DNA of 64,000 bases, from positions 1,054,001-1,118,000 of the forward strand of contig NC_037599.1 of the NCBI RefSeq assembly GCF_003073045.1. Reading direction: 5' to 3'. Under the pieces are notes generated by a model. That model ran no database searches. It saw only the letters and a list, made by a program, of their open reading frames with translations, and had not been told where the DNA came from. A program made the position numbers and the translations under genes. Source of the DNA: Pomacea canaliculata (lineage: Eukaryota; Mollusca; Gastropoda; Architaenioglossa; Ampullariidae). The stretch's first letter is position 1, and every line of letters starts with the position of its first letter. Positions 12,301-29,380 of the stretch are shown in pieces.

Positions 12301-14449
12301 CTATCATGATTGTTCCTGATGTAAGCCAGGGTGATCTCTTTTTCTCTGTCCTTTCACCCTCCCTACTTTGTTTTTGTAGTTTGCAAGCTGTGCTTCAGCA
12401 TGCATTTCTTGTGCCACTTTTTTCTACAAGTGCTCATTGCAAAGCAGCAAAATGCACTAGCTATTTATTATAATATACAATTTAGTTTCTATGTAACACA
12501 TTTAATAAGAAACATTCTTTCCAAACTGTTGTATGTTCATGGTTTATTCTTGCCTCCACTTATCACTTAGTCATATATAGCCATTCAATCACTTTTCTGG
12601 AAATGTGTCTTTTATATGTGTCTTTGATATGGCTGTACATGTTAATAAAGTGAGCCAAAACAATACAATCAGTATTATTTGTCACAGAGTGGGTCACCAT
12701 GCTTGTTGGGTATCTTATCAATTTTATGTTGGTTTTGTGCCCAACACAATGAAGTAGTCATCACACAAAATTTGTCACCTTAGAGGAAGGAGTATCTGAG
12801 AGATCCAATCCTTCACAATTCAGTAGATCCTTGTACACACACCACTTTTATTCCCCAAAACCAAAAGACTACTGGCCCATCAGCAGAACATATTAACTTA
12901 CAGGAGTCACCCATAGTTACAAAAGTATATGCCTGCATAAGGCAGTGTTATGAAGGGTATTCTCATTTTCATTTCTGTAGGTAAGGTAAAGGATGTAACT
13001 GCAGATATTGCTGAAGGAATTTAAGGAATATTTTTTCTGCAGCTATCTTTCTTGCCATCATTTAGTTGGTTGTTTCTTGGCAGCACTTAAGAATTTCTAG
13101 ACCTAGTCACTGCATTTTGAAAATGGCAATATGAGGTTTCATATTTTTTTTCAGCGCAAAATGCTCTCAAACTCCATGCATATGCAACACTTACCTGTGT
13201 ATTTAGATTCTTATAGATCTTATGGATCATCCCACATGTATTTTTAACATATAAACTCGATTATTTTCGCAAGATTTGTGGTGATAGGACAAACGTTTTT
13301 TTTTCCAATTTATTTACCTTCCTAGATATCTAACTGTGAAAACAAAACAAGCTTCAAGCAAAATAAGTCAATAAAATTTAATGTCTACTTATATTTGTCT
13401 ATGTTAATAAAAACTACAGTTGTACCTTAATTTTTTTTTTACATTTTTTTTGTAAAGACAAAAATTCATGCATCCAGAAAGGCCTGTGCCAAAGGGGCAC
13501 AACTCAGGTGAGTTGAAGGGCACACCTTGTGATCAGTGCCAAGAAACTAGTATGGGCAACATCTGTTCTGAGAGCACCATACTCATTTTCTTATCATAGA
13601 AAGATGGCTCAGAATAGCACATTACCCCAACACATTAACAAAAATATGCAAGCTTGTCATGTCTGACCACAGGGACTATCGACTTCACAGTGTTAACTCG
13701 TGCTACTCTAACCTTTCTTGCATGTTCTATCTAAGGTAAGAGGGTTTCAGATGTCAAAATCTCATCAGAACTCTTGTGAGGAGGACATCTTACAGATGTG
13801 CCGGCATACTTTTACTTATTCAGTTATTGTGCATCTAAGCTATAGAAGTGCTTTCCATCACTTACAGTCACCTAAAACACATGAAGCCATGTTCTTTAAA
13901 AAAATAGATCTCTCTTGTGAATATTATTCCATACAATAATCCCTATCTCCTAATTTTTTTTTCCATTATTTTCTATGTTCTGTCTGGCTGGCTGGTGTTG
14001 TTTTTCTGCATTAACATTCATTCATCTATTCTTTTTATTCAAAGCAGCTATGAGACAAAAAACTGCACCAAAAGGACAGAATGTCTACAGTGGTGTGTGT
14101 ATTCAAAGGACACAAACCTCAAGCAGACACAAAGCAATTATAGTGTGTACAACTCAAGATCCTCAGGACAAGTGATCGTACATGTCTAGATGGTGACCAA
14201 GACAACTAGACAGCAAGGCACAGGGGTTGTCCATTTTGGAGGACACAAAATTACAGGTAGAGATGTTACAGCAAATGAAAGCGTGAAAGTCTAAAGCATT
14301 GGAAAATTTATCATGCTATTTAGTATTACCGTTTCTTTCTTTTTTTTTTAAAGACTACCCACCAACACTTGAAATCACAACATAGCCTTCAAAACTAAGG
14401 TTATCTATCACAATGCCATTCTAGATTTTACTTACTAAAAATAAAGTCA

Positions 14450-14640
14450 CCCATCATCACCACCATTATAAATCTCACACTATCACACATTACCACCATC
14501 ATTAAGCATCACCACTATTATACATCATCAACACACAACATCACTACCATTACACATCATCACCACTACCATTACACATCACACACCATTACACATTATA
14601 ACCATCATTACACATCACCACCATCATATATCTTCCCTCT
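14450..14640. repeat. CAT/CAC/ATTA-rich minisatellite
   Basis: A degenerate array built from CATCACCA, CCATTACACAT and CATCATCACCAC units, spanning almost 200 bp. It has no coding signature and is a likely length-polymorphic locus. Confidence 0.75.
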
Positions 14641-14855
14641 TATGTCCCACTTGTATACCCTTACAGGAGATCCCTAATCTCAGGAATGAACTAGAATAAA
14701 ACTGACACAATTACCTATAATGTAATATTATATAACATTTAAATATTTTAACATAAATATTTGTTACCCACTGAGCAACCATGCTGTCAGCTTTTTCTTT
14801 CTTGCAAATTACCCCACCACTGCATACTCCTGTACTACCATTACTGTATAGTATA

Positions 14856-15229
14856 CAATCGTACCTCTATAACTAGGCATTTCACCTACACATTTCTGAA
14901 ATTATGTAATTTTGAAAAATTCCAATAAATTAAAAAAAAATCAATTCACTTGAACACTACATGCACCATGCCACACTTGAGTGAGTACGCTATGTGTTTT
15001 ATCGGAGGCTTGAAATAATGTATCATCATCTGACTATGGTGCCTCTTATCATGCATCACTTCATTAGACACTGTAGACATTACTTCACTTGACACTGTAG
15101 ATATCGTTTCACCATCATTATATTTGAAACACAATAGACATGGAGAATATAGCATCGTGGCTATACATGGGTTTTGGTTATATATAGTGAACTAATAACA
15201 TATTCCCCATCTAAGTGGAGGTACAACTG
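14856..15229. mobile_element. TIR element with TA duplication, 374 bp
   Basis: The left end reads CAATCGTACCTCTATAACTA. The inverted right end reads CAGTTGTACCTCCACTTAGA. Both sides are flanked by TA. The ends have diverged, so it is an old insertion. The end pattern (CAGTYGTACCTC) and TA target fit the Tc1/mariner-pogo group. No transposase is seen. Confidence 0.6.
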
Positions 15230-16200
15230 TACTTTCTTTGTCTCTTGTAATACAAGAGCTCAGCCAATCAGCTGCAAGGATCGACTAGAAGATGAGAGGT
15301 TCCCATAGCACCTTGTGGGAACCTTTTCCCACCCTGAACCTAGGTCATGGCTACGTTTGAATTGGAGCGCTCATTCTTCCTAGTTTAAGAATGAAAGGAA
15401 GTTGATCGCTGATCCTTCTGAGACATCAGTGCTCTCTATGCAAGCAAGGTTTATGGGAAAAATCAGCTACCAATCTGGCAGTGAATGTCAGTCTCCAAAA
15501 GAATACCTTTCCTTTCTCAACAATGAACATTAACATAATGCTATTATATGGGCTCATTTATTAACGTTATGAAAATATGCCCTTCATCTTTAGCACATGA
15601 CAAATCTAAATTAATTGTTATGCTGTTACACCAATAAATGTCAAGTATTGAATATCATTGTAAATGAGCATCAGTGACATCATATCAAAGTAAAGATAAA
15701 GTAAACAGGAGAGCAGGAGGTAATAACGCTTATTTGCTTATTACAGTATTAACACTCCTGCCTGTCTTTTTTATTAATATGTGCTCATGCTTGATTGTTC
15801 CTATTCATTGGCCTGTGTGTATGCGTGTCTACAAAAAAGAAATTTCGTCCTTGAAAACTTGACCACCAAAATGGGAAATGACAATAGGCTGAAAAAATTT
15901 AGTTATCAGCATTAGTTGGTTTCACTGATACTTGTCATCAAACAGTGAAGCATACAATTAATCTCAAAGTTGTTGACACCATTCAAAAACATAACACTGT
16001 TATTAAAGGAAACGTGTTCTGCTTTGAGCTTGTACATTCCCACAACAGCATCTAGTTCTTTTAGGCAGCTGAAAATGATTTTGTAATATATCTTGTAATA
16101 TAGATGTTGAATATTAGTCCTTGTTATTAAAAAAATTGGGCTCCATACTGATTAGTGTCTGAAGGAAAGGAGTAGTAGATTAGAAATAAGCATTTAATCT

Positions 16201-20700
<4,500 letters not shown>

Positions 20701-21079
20701 GTGTCGCATCCTTCCACCCGCTGTTTTCCAAACCCCCTCCCCGCGTGTACGGGTCATAGGAAGGTCACATCGGTCGTTTTACTTTGACCTGCACGCGGAC
20801 ATTTTTGAACTGTACGTCCATCTTCAAGTGAAACACCGCCGATTTTCTGAAGTAAGTCTTAATAAAGTTAAGTGAAAGATGCCATTAAAACAAATATACT
20901 TATAACAGTGGATAGTCATGAATAATTTATGATCATATATAAGTATTGTAGTGCTTTTTGTGAAATGTTTCACGTGTTGTACCCGGCAGGTCTCACACAT
21001 ACATCCACTGGCAACTCGCTTTTACATGACGCTGTCTTCTATATGTGCTGTAATAATTTAAATGGTTTAACCATATCCT

Positions 21080-21128
21080 TCTTGTTGTAAATAATCAAAT
21101 TGTTTTAATCGTATCTCTTGCCTACTAA
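21080..21128 (+). repeat. Direct repeat, left copy
   Basis: About 47 bp containing TTGTTGTAAATAAT and ATCTCTTGCCTACTA, repeated with few differences at 24618-24666 in the same orientation. The pair encloses about 3.5 kb that includes most of the candidate transcription unit and a palindromic MITE. Confidence 0.7.
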
Positions 21129-23711
21129 TTGCACGTATTTACTAATACAGAAAAAAATGTTGAGCGCGAATACGATTGGCGGAAGCAAGATGACAGTGCA
21201 TGATGGGTTCAAATCAACTAGTCAAGAGGTAAAGCACACTACACACACACAATCTCTCGTATTATTGATGATTAACTTCGAAGTTGAAATCTATGACATG
21301 AACTCATTGAGTCATGCTTGAAATTCGTCGTCTGCTTTCTCAATAACAGTGGTGCGGCGATTACAAACGTCTTGGTGCATTCTAGGGGAAAGCAACAAGA
21401 CAATCACATTGCTTTCTGAAACAACTAAAATTTTGGAAAATTATTGCAAAGCAAAGAAAGAATTTATTTTTGTACTTATACACTTTGAAATTAAAACAAA
21501 ATGTATGAAATCCAAAGCTATGCAAATGAACTTTGTCAAAGTCTGTCATTTTTCTAACAATCACTATCTGATCACATATATTTTCTATTCTCTTAAAATG
21601 CGCATGCCATTTTTTCAGTTTATTTTACATGATTTACAAAAAGAACTAATTATAACAATTTTAATTGCAGATCACACTGACTGTAGGTCTGGCTCAGTGA
21701 ATTTTACCAGTAAGTTTATTTTGTCTCCCTCTATGATTTCATGAGGATCACTATACAAGCACAGGTTTTGTGTTTTTAATGGTGTACATGCACATCCTTA
21801 TTATATCCATCTAAACATTTTTCTGTTAATTAAAAAAATTGTCAATAGACCTGCATCCATAGTTTTGTTTTGTCATTACTTTTAAGACTAAAAGTAATAT
21901 TTTGATTTCAAATACATTTTTGAACAGAGTTCTCAGCAAAGTTGATGAGCAGAGCAAAAACACTACAGAATGTAGTTCACAAACTGAATCAGGTCACCCT
22001 GCTTCTTCAAAATATGGGGAAAGAGGAGCTGATGAAGAAAGGAATTAGAACAAAAGTGGTATGTCATTTAAGTATAATGTGTTAGTACTAGACACCTTTT
22101 TTAAATGTTACCTTTAACTTTAGCTAATATATCAGTTAATATGTATGTTATGTTTTACAGTCTTGATAAACCATTTCACAAACAGGCAGGCATAGCATCG
22201 GCTTACAGGTTAACTCTCCTGACAAGAATGTGTGGTCAGTGTAATATTTGTATTAACAAATAATACACATTTTATGAAGTACAAAATAATGTAGTATTTT
22301 ATATGCATAGATTTTATTTATAAAATAATTCTGTCACTTGCTTTTCATGGTGTCAAAATGAGCAGTCTGTGTGTCTATTAGCTATGACCACTAAATTGTT
22401 TTACTTTCATAAAGAATAGCTTTGATTAAACTCTTAATTAACTTGGTGATTTGAGTCACTTAATGCCATTATTTTCTCTAAAGTCCCACTAGGGTTTATT
22501 TAAGAGACTGGGTCTGGTTTGTAGCTATATTCATCATGCAACATTGATCCCTCATCAGTGAGTAGGGTTCAGCATTATATCTTAAACTTACCCCAATCCA
22601 GTGAATTAATTTATTTTGCATTTGTATTGTAGTATTTTACATGGTGGAAACAACTACAGATTTTTTTTAACAGGTTCAGCACCTCTCGTGCACGGAGAAT
22701 TTTAAAACGGCTGCTTTCTTCAGAGTTGGCTCAGTGGAACCAAATGGGAAAAAGTTTCCAGTCACTTCAGCTGGGAAGTATATTAATTGGTGCGTAGTTT
22801 TTGTTTGGTTTTGATTTCTTTGAGGTGTACGTCAATATGAAACTTAAAAGGACAAGGTTTCCGAACAAATTTTTAAAAATAGTGAATCTAAGTATTATTT
22901 TCTCTACATTTACAAATTTATTATTGTGTACAATAGCATTTAAGTCTACCTTACAATTTCTATTTGTGCACAGCTGCAGTCCAAGAGACATGGATTGAGG
23001 AATGATTCGAAGGGTGATCCATCTAATGGTGAGTGGAATTACAAAATGAGTTTTGTCATGTTAAAATTATTAATGTGAGCATTGTTTTATTCTTCGTGGA
23101 TTTATTCAGTAGGCCTATTTACTTTACTTTTTGTACTAAAGATTAATTGGTTACTTTCAGATATTATCCAAAACTTCTTATACACACAAATGGCCATCAA
23201 GACATTACCGTTTAAAAATCTTTTTATTCGACTCTTGTTCAAGTTCTTGTAATCTCACTAGTAATTAGTAGATTTATGAAAGCTTTAACTCTTTCTTTAC
23301 ACAAGGCTAAAGGCGGTCAAACCCCCCTGTACGCATGAAATTTACCCTTTTTCAAAAAATTATTAAAAAAATAACTAAACAGATAGAACAGCAATTTAAA
23401 TTGATTATGACAGATCAAAATGTGTAGAAGTGGAAACAATTTTACCGTAATCTTGCTTGTGAACTCACTTTTATGATAATCCAACCAAAATTAGGTATAT
23501 TTATGTGAAGTTTGAAAATGTTTTTTTTTTACACATTTCAAACAAAAAATTCGGGAGCAGATGAAAACCATTTTTGCACCATTCGTGGCCAGAAATTCTC
23601 CTTCATCTGAAGCAGGAATATCCTCTGGATGTTCTTCTTTTGTTATTCGACGTTTCAGATGCATGATGTTCACAATGTGTACCATCGAAAAGGACAGGTA
23701 GTGTAGAAGGT

Positions 23712-24094
23712 TCCAGTCACTTAATCCCCAGACACTTCATCCCCAACGCTTCATCCTTAAAATGAATTTTAACTATAAAAATTATGAAGCCGGCGAAAAA
23801 TTTAATTGAAATTCAAATAATTATCTTCATATAAACATCACAATAAGTTTTACAATTAAAATAAATATTGAAATACATTAATAATATTTAAATCATGCTA
23901 TTAACTTCAACGTCATTTGAACATCTACAACATTAGTTAAAGTATTTTAATTGTAAAACTTATTGTGATGTTTATATGAAAATAATTATTTGAATTGCAA
24001 TTAAATTTTTCGCTGGCTTCATAATTTTTATAGTTAAAATTTCATTTTAAGGTTGAAGCGTTGGGGATTAAGTGTCTGGGGATTAAGTGTCTGG
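23712..24094. mobile_element. Palindromic MITE, 383 bp
   Basis: Two arms of about 150 bp (23712-23865 and 23941-24094) are near-perfect inverted copies, separated by about 75 bp of AT-rich spacer. Each outer end carries CACTTAATCCCCAGACACTT and CCCCAACGCTTCA. The whole element would fold into one long hairpin. No target duplication could be fixed. It has no coding capacity and its superfamily is not recognised. Confidence 0.85.
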
Positions 24095-24617
24095 ACACCA
24101 GTATAGAATATCGGCGAGACTTTCGTTCAAACATACGTCCTTCATCATGTAAGGGAGATAATTGTATTCATAAAGGCCTAAACTATCTTATTTATTAAGT
24201 TTTTCTTTAAACCACGAGCTGTATAGGCCTAAACAAAATTACAACAATGCATCAGCCCAATGTGAATACTGCATAACAAGTGAGCGGCCACCTGTGTTGA
24301 GTGCATAAAGAAAGAGTTAAGCTTCATCTATGTGAGAGGTTAGTTCTACTTACACAGCAAAAATCAAAATGTGTAAATACATTGTAACTTTTTTCTTTTC
24401 TTCTACAGGGATTCCACCACTCATGGATCGATTTTTGGTGTCATATTTTTCTGTCTTTTTATGTAAATTGTTTGACTTTATGTTATAAATAATTATTTCA
24501 AAATAACTTTCATGGGGTAAAAAATTACTGACTCTAATTTTTATGTAAATAATTGGATGAATGCTTATGTTCAAAAACAACTTTAATGCTTTAAATAATG
24601 TAAACTGTTAAAATAGT

Positions 24618-24666
24618 TTTTGTTGTAAATAATAAAATTGTTTAATGATATCTCTTGCCTACTATT
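24618..24666 (+). repeat. Direct repeat, right copy
   Basis: This matches 21080-21128 with a few substitutions and a one-base gap. Similarity fades quickly on both sides. It could be a transposon terminus, a segmental duplication scar, or a fragment of a dispersed repeat. Confidence 0.7.
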
Positions 24667-24669
24667 ATG

Positions 24670-27600
24670 GGTTGTGAGGAAACGAGATTTTGAAAAGCTG
24701 TTGAATGTTTTCTTCATGGTGTGCAAGCCTGTGTACCAGTGTAAGTAAAAGTGAGAAAGGGTGAGGGATGCAGCAAGGTGGGAGTGGGGAATTTGATGGG
24801 AAAACACGACTTCTCATGGGTGATCGGTGGGAAGGTGGGTGGGTCTTTCGTGGGAAAACATGGAACCCGTGGGAATTCCTAAGAGGTCCCCTTAGGGTCC
24901 CGCCTCCAAAACCCGAGAGGGACCCAACTTTCTTCCCGAAGAGGTCCCATGAGGAACCCAAGAGTTCTTGCAGGCTGGGTAGTGTGACCGTGAGAAGGCC
25001 TAACTAGTATAGTGTGACGGCCTCGGGACAGCATGTGACCACTCGAGTGAGATATTTTAAAAGCTTGGCCAAAATCTCGTTTTTGAGAGCTTGGCCGGAT
25101 GAGAGGGATACAACGGGAGAGTTTGTCCACTCGGTGATAATCTAGGAAAAGCGAGTGTTGGCAAACTTGAGAATATAATTTGCGTGAGACGGTCTGGGTT
25201 TGGGTGAAATCAGTTCAAACAAGGAAAAGATGAACTAATACATTAATCCCAGTAGTTGTTGTTCATTTGTACCGTCAACAACCGTGAAGAATTCTCGACT
25301 CTTGAAAGTAGTCGCAAATTCGGTAGTAGGAAAACAGTAATAGTGGACCCAATAACAGAAGATCAGGGCTGATTAACCCACTAGCAGATCAGAGTTCATC
25401 CACACAGACTATCCTATGCTCTATCGGCCTTGGTGAACAGATATTAGAACATTGCTGCATTCGTCGACTATCATCTCTTGCATTTCCCAAATCCCCATAA
25501 CCTCGTTCGTCCTGGAATCCGACGTAGTCTTCTAAACTCCCTAGACAGTCGTTGTTCCATTCCCATATTCTGTCATCTTCCTCCCAAAGATATTTTTTTC
25601 GCGAGTTTGATTCCTTGGAAGAATAAGTTGCGTTCGGCATGTTCCTTTTCATCCTCAACGAGGTTTATTGTATTGCACAGGACCCTGCAAGGAGACATGT
25701 GGCAAAAGGTCACCTAGTCCCTTTCAGTCCATTGAGGTTTAGTCACAGTGGGCGCCTTGTGTATCTCGGATGTGTAGGGGTCATCGGGGTTTTCATGAAT
25801 GTCCCGCGTCCACCTCCTCTTGATTGATGTGTAACTTTCGCGAGATCAGAACCGAACTGATTGGCTACGTGGCTGTTTAGACTCGCGCCGGCTTCGACCG
25901 AGTGTTAACTACTCGATTCCGCCAGACCTTGACAGTTTCCAGAGACGATGGAAGTCTTGTCTGACGTCCAGCAAGCTTTGTTTTCCTGCCAACATCATTT
26001 TGGCTCAGTGCATTTTACCTTTCTTGTTTTTGTGTATGCGAGAGGGAGTCCCAAACTTTCCTCTGAATGTTTCTCGGGCTTGTTAATGCCAATATTCTGT
26101 CTCTTCTTTATCCTCTCTTCTATTTCCGGGTACTTTCATATCTTGCCATGTTTCTTCTTTATCTCTCCTCCCTTTCTCTCTCTCTCTCGTGCGTAGCTTT
26201 CCTGCAGACAGCGAAAGGCCACAGGTGCTATGAAGGTTGAGTAATCATTGGTGACGAAGCTGACACACCATCACTGGACTTTGCCAGAATATACGTAGCT
26301 CATCATCGGATTTACTAAGGTCATCGGGGTTATTAAGATCATCGAGGTAATGTGGGTATCGGGGTGGCAACGATGCTAGTGGTCTAGCTAGGCGGCTCAC
26401 CCAAGCACGCATTGTGTGAAACACTTTTTTCAAGTGTTGACTCTCACCGACCATCACGCGCAATATATTGTAGGCTGTACTGTCAGATCAACAACAGTCG
26501 AACCATCTACATTCTTTCTTAATCATGGCGGCAAGTGAAGGGAGGTGCCAAACGAAGATGTGCCAAAGTACAGGCGACTCGCGATTTGCGTGAGTGATGA
26601 GTTCCAGAGGGATTGCACTTAATTTAAAAATTCGCGTAAAACGAAAACAGCCCTCTTAACAGTAATAATGGCCGCAGTTTGCCAACTTTCGCACTTGATT
26701 TGATTTTTTTTTCAGCATTACCAAGGGTTTTTTTTTTTAATTTTTACTTCATGCTGGCTGTCAATTCACTGTTCTCCTATTGGGCAAGGGCAAACATTTT
26801 CAACTTGTGTTCTCAGAATACATTTATAGCTCATCAAACTCGCTTTGCCTCAGTTGAAACGCTTGCATTGTACCCGAAGGCTTGTGCGATATTTTGACAC
26901 TTCGACACCGTGTTCTCAACCGGTGGTAGGCTTACCTCTAGGGGTGCGGCAAGGGTACGCAGCGACATAAATAATTATTGTTTCAATATGAAAATAAGTA
27001 CTTTCATGCGCGAACTTACGCGCGAGGTGTACCAGGTACAGGTACCCATGGACATACTTTCACCCTTTTGGGGGGTACAGTCGCTAAAAAACATTGAAAA
27101 ATCCAGAATCTCTGCAGAATATATATACATCGTTATCAATGAGAGGACGAAGGAAGACTGCCGACAGTTACAAGTAGATGCTAACATCTTTCTAGAACAC
27201 AATTTCTGTCAGCATGACTAGCACCAGAAATCGTTTACTTAACAAACTCTGTAGATGGCCCCAACTGCTTATAGGTAGCGAGAAGTTGACGCAGCAGTTA
27301 ATAGAAGTGTAAAGTGTTTACAAAGTGTAAAACACTTTAAGTTTGAACACGCACAAATTGCAAAGTGGCTATATCAAAGTCAGTCCCCTCTGACTACGAG
27401 AATATGCTACTATCAAAAGTTTGTTTTTAGAGGACGGTAGGTCGGGATAAAATATGTGAATGAGGTTAAATACATGTTAACCACTTTATTTGCCAGACGT
27501 AGGTCGAGCATATGGTGGCATAATAGCTGGATCGTCCCCACTAGCCTAAGGTGGGGAAAAGTTGCTTGTGAACTGTAGTCCTGAAGGCCGCAGACAGCAC

Positions 27601-28019
27601 CACCAGAGACCACGTGAAATACTCTGGCATTCTGCAGGTAAGCGGACTGATTTCTATTTTTACATTTCTTCTCTGGATTGTGAGCGCTATTTGAAAAATT
27701 TCAAAATGCTACAGCAGCACTATCGACATTCGATTGGTATTGGTGAATGAATTGCATGCTTCAGTACTGATGAGTAACATGCTTTAGAAAAGCCACGAAC
27801 CTAACTTCTCACAGACTGCTGACTCAGGTTCCCGCGCTGGCGCGAGCGACCTCGTCCACAGCAGTGTTCATATGCGTTATGTTGGTCGAATTTAAGCTGT
27901 AAATAAATTTCCGTTCAATGTAAATTACATTGTATAAATCGCAGCTGAAAACAAATCGCATACTTAAAAACAATGTACATAAGAGGGAGGGGGTGTGTAT
28001 ACTGTATTGTCCTCTTACG
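24670..28019. other. Gene-free stretch
   Basis: No exon could be supported on either strand. Short open frames at 24768-25130, 25389-25827 and 26245-26463 have no family similarity and mostly overlap antisense frames. Pyrimidine-rich runs occur near 26090-26190. I see no transposon ends with confidence. Confidence 0.4.
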
Positions 28020-28140
28020 CCGAACCAGCAACTATAAGAGGTATATCATGGCCCAGCAATACAGATGCCACGTGCAGAGAAAGAACAGCGTGCCCGGGAT
28101 GAGAGCTGAACTAAGGACAGCCAATTCTCACTGGTGTATA
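28020..28140 (+). repeat. Dispersed repeat family A, copy 2
   Basis: Collinear with 11585-11716: AACCAGCAACTA, TATATCATGGCC, GCCACGTGCAGAGAAAGAAC, then AGGACAGCCAA. Divergence between copies shows that the family is not recent. Confidence 0.6.
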
Positions 28141-28499
28141 AAACAGCTGACCTACAAGGAATGTAAGCTTGAAAGGAAAAACTATTACCAACATGGTCAT
28201 GTGACCTAGTTATCCGATCAATTCTGTCAAAAAACAAACTAAAATCACACTGATGCAAGGAACAAGATTTTGACGGCACGTGCATGTCAGCATGGTAGGA
28301 GTCGCCAGCTGTCCCAGCGAGCACTAACTCCTAGTATCCACACTCTTCTGACTTCAGTATGATACCGACTACTACACTATAGCGGCATGCATAAAGCAAG
28401 GTCACCACTGACAAAATACCGCCATCAAACATCTGTTTCTCTTGAATAAAGGCTCTTGGTGCCAATAGTGGAATCAAAAATTAAATAAACATGAAATGT

Positions 28500-28640
28500 C
28501 TGTCGCGCACCTTTGTTCTTGTCCCTCGTATGTTGCCCGTGTCTCGTTCTTGTTCTTAAGCGCTAAAAGCATGCTCCTTACGAATGCGAGTATGAACTGT
28601 ATAAACTTTGCATTTATTATCATTATCTATAACCTGTTAA
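28500..28640 (+). repeat. Dispersed repeat family B, copy 1 (LINE/SINE-like 3' tail)
   Basis: The core reads AGCATGCTCCTTA, followed by GAACTRTAYAAAYTTTGCATTTATTAT. The same core is found at 41166-41240, 41318-41400 and 42563-42660 (all minus) and 44985-45062 (plus). Copies end in (ATT/ATC)n, as 3' ends of target-primed retroelements do. The upstream parts differ between copies, which fits 5' truncation. Confidence 0.6.
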
Positions 28641-29043
28641 TCCCCACCATGTACTCACTCATGCTCAGATCTACGGCAAGGGAGAATAGAGCAGGTGGAG
28701 AAAGTACTTATGATCTATAATGCCTTTCTCACCAAGAAAGAATAGAATGGCAAGAGTACCTTCCACGTCATGAAAAAGGGGCCATTTAATTTCTTTACCA
28801 AAGAGTATGAAACAGGACAGCCTCCTTGAACTGAATCTACATGTTTTAGATGGCTGCATGTAATACGTCTTTTAAAAACACATTTTGAGTGGAAATGATA
28901 CATAACATATAATAATAATCACTTTTTTTTTCTCCCGTGTGGAAAAAAGCTCAATGTGCAATCCATGAAAAACTATAGACGCTGTGGCAAATATAAATGA
29001 ATCTTCATTTAAAAAAAACTAAGATGTGGAAGACTTCAAATGA

Positions 29044-29190
29044 TTAAGAAAGATATTTCTTAAAGAGGTGGGTTTTGAGGCCAGACTTAAAACCTTTAAA
29101 TGTAGACACAGTTTGAGGAGAGAGGAGCAGAAAATTGGAAATAGTGGGGCCACAAAAAAGCCCAACTTGCATCTGACATTTAAATAGGAA
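29044..29190 (-). pseudogene. LINE ORF2 C-terminal fragment
   Basis: The minus-strand translation ends with TFKGFKSGLKTHLFKKYLS, the typical last residues of CR1/L2-like LINE polymerase proteins (SFKxxLKTHLF). It is isolated from any reverse-transcriptase core and so is a remnant. It lies just beyond the POLR2E 3' end. Confidence 0.6.
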
Positions 29191-29212
29191 CAACTGTTCT
29201 AGTTTCACAGCT

Positions 29213-29218
29213 TTTATT
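29213..29218 (-). terminator. Possible POLR2E poly(A) signal
   Basis: An AATAAA hexamer on the minus strand, about 165 bases after the POLR2E stop codon. It is the nearest good signal and gives a short 3' UTR. Use is inferred from position. Confidence 0.45.
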
Positions 29219-29380
29219 CCAAATATCATTTCTTACAACAGCTATTCATACTCCTTTACATGTCAGCCATTCTTCACAGCCAGGTCTGCAACAGGCATGC
29301 ATCCAGGTAGTCCAGTCAATCATCTGCTTAGTCTCAACGTGCTTGCACACAAATGTCTCGCCCTTAGTCTTTGGAAAATC

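Larger units (their letters stand above)
11211..16200. other. AT-rich gene-free stretch with repeats
   Basis: No exon could be supported. The stretch contains a dispersed repeat copy (11585-11716), a truncated pogo-like MITE (12178-12300), a trinucleotide-rich minisatellite (14450-14640) and a TIR element (14856-15229). The rest is unassigned AT-rich DNA. Confidence 0.45.

Noticed and set aside
13405..13460. Single CAGTTGTACC end like the 14.9-kb TIR element
   Set aside because: No matching inverted end nearby, and the adjoining sequence is simple poly-T.
21349..21744. 131-codon plus-strand frame in the candidate gene region
   Set aside because: Its nominal start is GTG, not ATG, and it runs through a plausible intron between 21350 and 21670. 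Only the 21671-21709 part agrees in phase with later exons.
25389..25827. Overlapping 79-89-codon frames on both strands
   Set aside because: Looked for LINE or transposase motifs and found none; no splice structure.
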